Assembly: GCA_033852165.1 (NCBI GenBank)
Contig: JAWSUZ010000030.1
Location: forward strand, 1-64,000
DNA from: Agarilytica sp033852165
GTDB taxonomy: Bacteria; Pseudomonadota; Gammaproteobacteria; Pseudomonadales; Cellvibrionaceae
Direction: 5' to 3'
DNA length: 64,000 nucleotides
Shown here: piece after piece, positions 63,083 to 64,000 of the stretch
Layout: each line of letters starts with the position of its first letter
Numbering within the stretch: the stretch's first letter is position 1
Notes under the pieces: model-generated
Databases searched by the model: none
Seen by the model: only the letters and a program-made list of their open reading frames with translations
Told to the model about the DNA's origin: nothing
Translations under genes and position numbers: made by a program

Positions 63083-64000
63083 ATGCACAATCATGGCAGT
63101 TTCTGCACACACAGGTCCATTTTGCGGACTGTACGCCGTGTATCCGCACCACTTATCCTTGCCTCGCTACTCTCAACACTATTTGCATGCTCCCCCGAAG
63201 AAAACACATCTCCCAGTATTGCTGATCAAGCCCCAGAAAAACCGGTCTCAGCATGGGAAAGCTACGAAGATAGTGAAGCACAAGATTTCGCCAGTGACTG
63301 CCAAACCCGCTATACCGAAAGTGAAAAACTGTATCGCCAGATAGAAGAAGGCAACTTCAACAAAGGTAAGGGCCAACTACTCGACAATATTAACGAGCTC
63401 GATCGACAATTCGATAACGCCTTTGGCCGCAGCAGCTTATTTAGTAACGTTCATCCTAACCCTGAGTTACGCAAAGCGGCTGAAGAATGCCAACAACAAC
63501 TTGTAACGCTTGCAAGCGAAGTCAGCTTATCCCGCCCTATTTATGACCAGATTAATGCGGTCGATACCACGAATTTTTCCGTCGTAGATAAACGCTATGT
63601 GGAACATTACTTAAGAGACTTGCGCCGCTCGGGTGTCAATCTAAGCAAAGAGAAAAGAGACCGCGTCAAAACGCTGAACGAAGAAATTTTACAGCTTGGT
63701 CAAACCTTTGGTAAAAACGTTCGTGAAGACGTGCGCTCGGTAACCGTCGACTCAATCGAACAACTGGACGGTTTACCCGCAGACTACCTTGAGAAACACC
63801 CCGCTGATAGCGACGGAAAAATCACCATCACCACCAACTACCCCGATTATATTCCCGTTACCCAGTACGCAAAAAACGACACCCTACGGTTCGACTTATA
63901 CAAAGTCTATAAACAACGCGGCCACCCGGCCAATCTCGACGTATTACAGCAATTACTCGAAAAACGATTTGAACTCGCTCAACTGCTTGGCTACAAAAAC
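63083..64000 (+). CDS. M3-family oligopeptidase lipoprotein, N-terminal part
   Basis: The frame is open from ATG 63083 to the right edge (306 residues). The protein has a long signal with lipobox LFACSP (Cys36). The mature part resembles the helical N-terminal region of thimet-type oligopeptidases (M3): RPIYDQINAVD, VVDKRYVEHYLRDLRRSGVNL, QLGQTFGKNVRED and KRFELAQLLGY. The HEXXH zinc motif lies beyond the window, so activity cannot be judged. Export as a lipoprotein is less usual for M3 enzymes, which are often cytosolic. Confidence 0.88.
   Translation, partial: MHNHGSFCTHRSILRTVRRVSAPLILASLLSTLFACSPEENTSPSIADQAPEKPVSAWESYEDSEAQDFASDCQTRYTESEKLYRQIEEGNFNKGKGQLLDNINELDRQFDNAFGRSSLFSNVHPNPELRKAAEECQQQLVTLASEVSLSRPIYDQINAVDTTNFSVVDKRYVEHYLRDLRRSGVNLSKEKRDRVKTLNEEILQLGQTFGKNVREDVRSVTVDSIEQLDGLPADYLEKHPADSDGKITITTNYPDYIPVTQYAKNDTLRFDLYKVYKQRGHPANLDVLQQLLEKRFELAQLLGYKN

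Overview
The window is chromosomal DNA of a Gram-negative, probably marine gammaproteobacterium. The evidence is the conserved block miaB-phoH(ybeZ)-ybeY-corC(ybeX)-lnt, the gammaproteobacterial-type genes cmoM, rimO, tcdA and csdA/deaD-like, families DUF1820, DUF3144 and DUF6279, a bacterial RIO kinase, and many lipoproteins with Gram-negative lipoboxes. I would guess the Cellvibrionales/Pseudomonadales side, but this rests on gene content only. No rRNA, tRNA, CRISPR array, prophage or complete insertion sequence was seen.

Layout. 1-3.9 kb: a lipoprotein cut by the left edge, a cheD homologue, DUF3144, an alpha/beta hydrolase with a probable N-terminal frameshift, and DUF1820. 4.0-10.2 kb: the tRNA/rRNA-maturation and envelope operon miaB-phoH-ybeY-corC-lnt, interrupted by two repeat elements and closed by a strong terminator. 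10.3-18.5 kb: a DUF6279 lipoprotein, a STAS-like protein, a large anchored periplasmic protein, an AbgT transporter, a solute-binding protein and YaiI. 19-25.6 kb: DEAD-box helicase, tcdA, ABM-domain protein plus tatD, and a fused trpE-trpG. 25.8-30.4 kb: a thioesterase pseudogene with two in-frame stops, then two response-regulator proteins, one being a double-receiver protein with degenerate GGDEF and EAL domains. 30.5-33.2 kb: modABC molybdate transporter, followed by a 1.4 kb gene-poor region with a CRP-like site. 34.5-38.6 kb: small envelope proteins, DUF899 and a MORN-repeat membrane protein.

39.2-47 kb is the most unusual part. Five genes on the minus strand encode exported or membrane-anchored proteins: an NlpC/P60-like lipoprotein, a single-pass membrane protein, a trypsin-like protease with a long propeptide, a caspase-family (C14) protease, and a lipoprotein whose C-terminus looks like a degenerate caspase fold. 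The last four form a tight operon. I infer an extracytoplasmic proteolytic pathway, possibly a caspase-to-trypsin cascade. I do not recognise it as a described system.

47.3-56.5 kb: a lipoprotein hydrolase, a solitary ParA, two paralogous PKD-repeat lipoproteins sharing an unknown C-terminal module, and a PPOX-fold protein. 56.5-64 kb: 2OG-Fe(II) oxygenase, rimO, a tetR/SDR divergent pair with a perfect 15+15 bp operator palindrome, RIO kinase, cmoM, and the start of an M3 oligopeptidase lipoprotein.

The intergenic DNA carries several small dispersed repeat families: heptamer arrays of consensus NNCCCGT at three loci, inverted-repeat elements ending in GCCCGTCCATAA-type sequences, paired elements around GCGCCTTCC, a RAYT-like inverted repeat, and a 313 bp element with perfect 21 bp terminal inverted repeats. 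One of them supplies the C-terminus of TatD.
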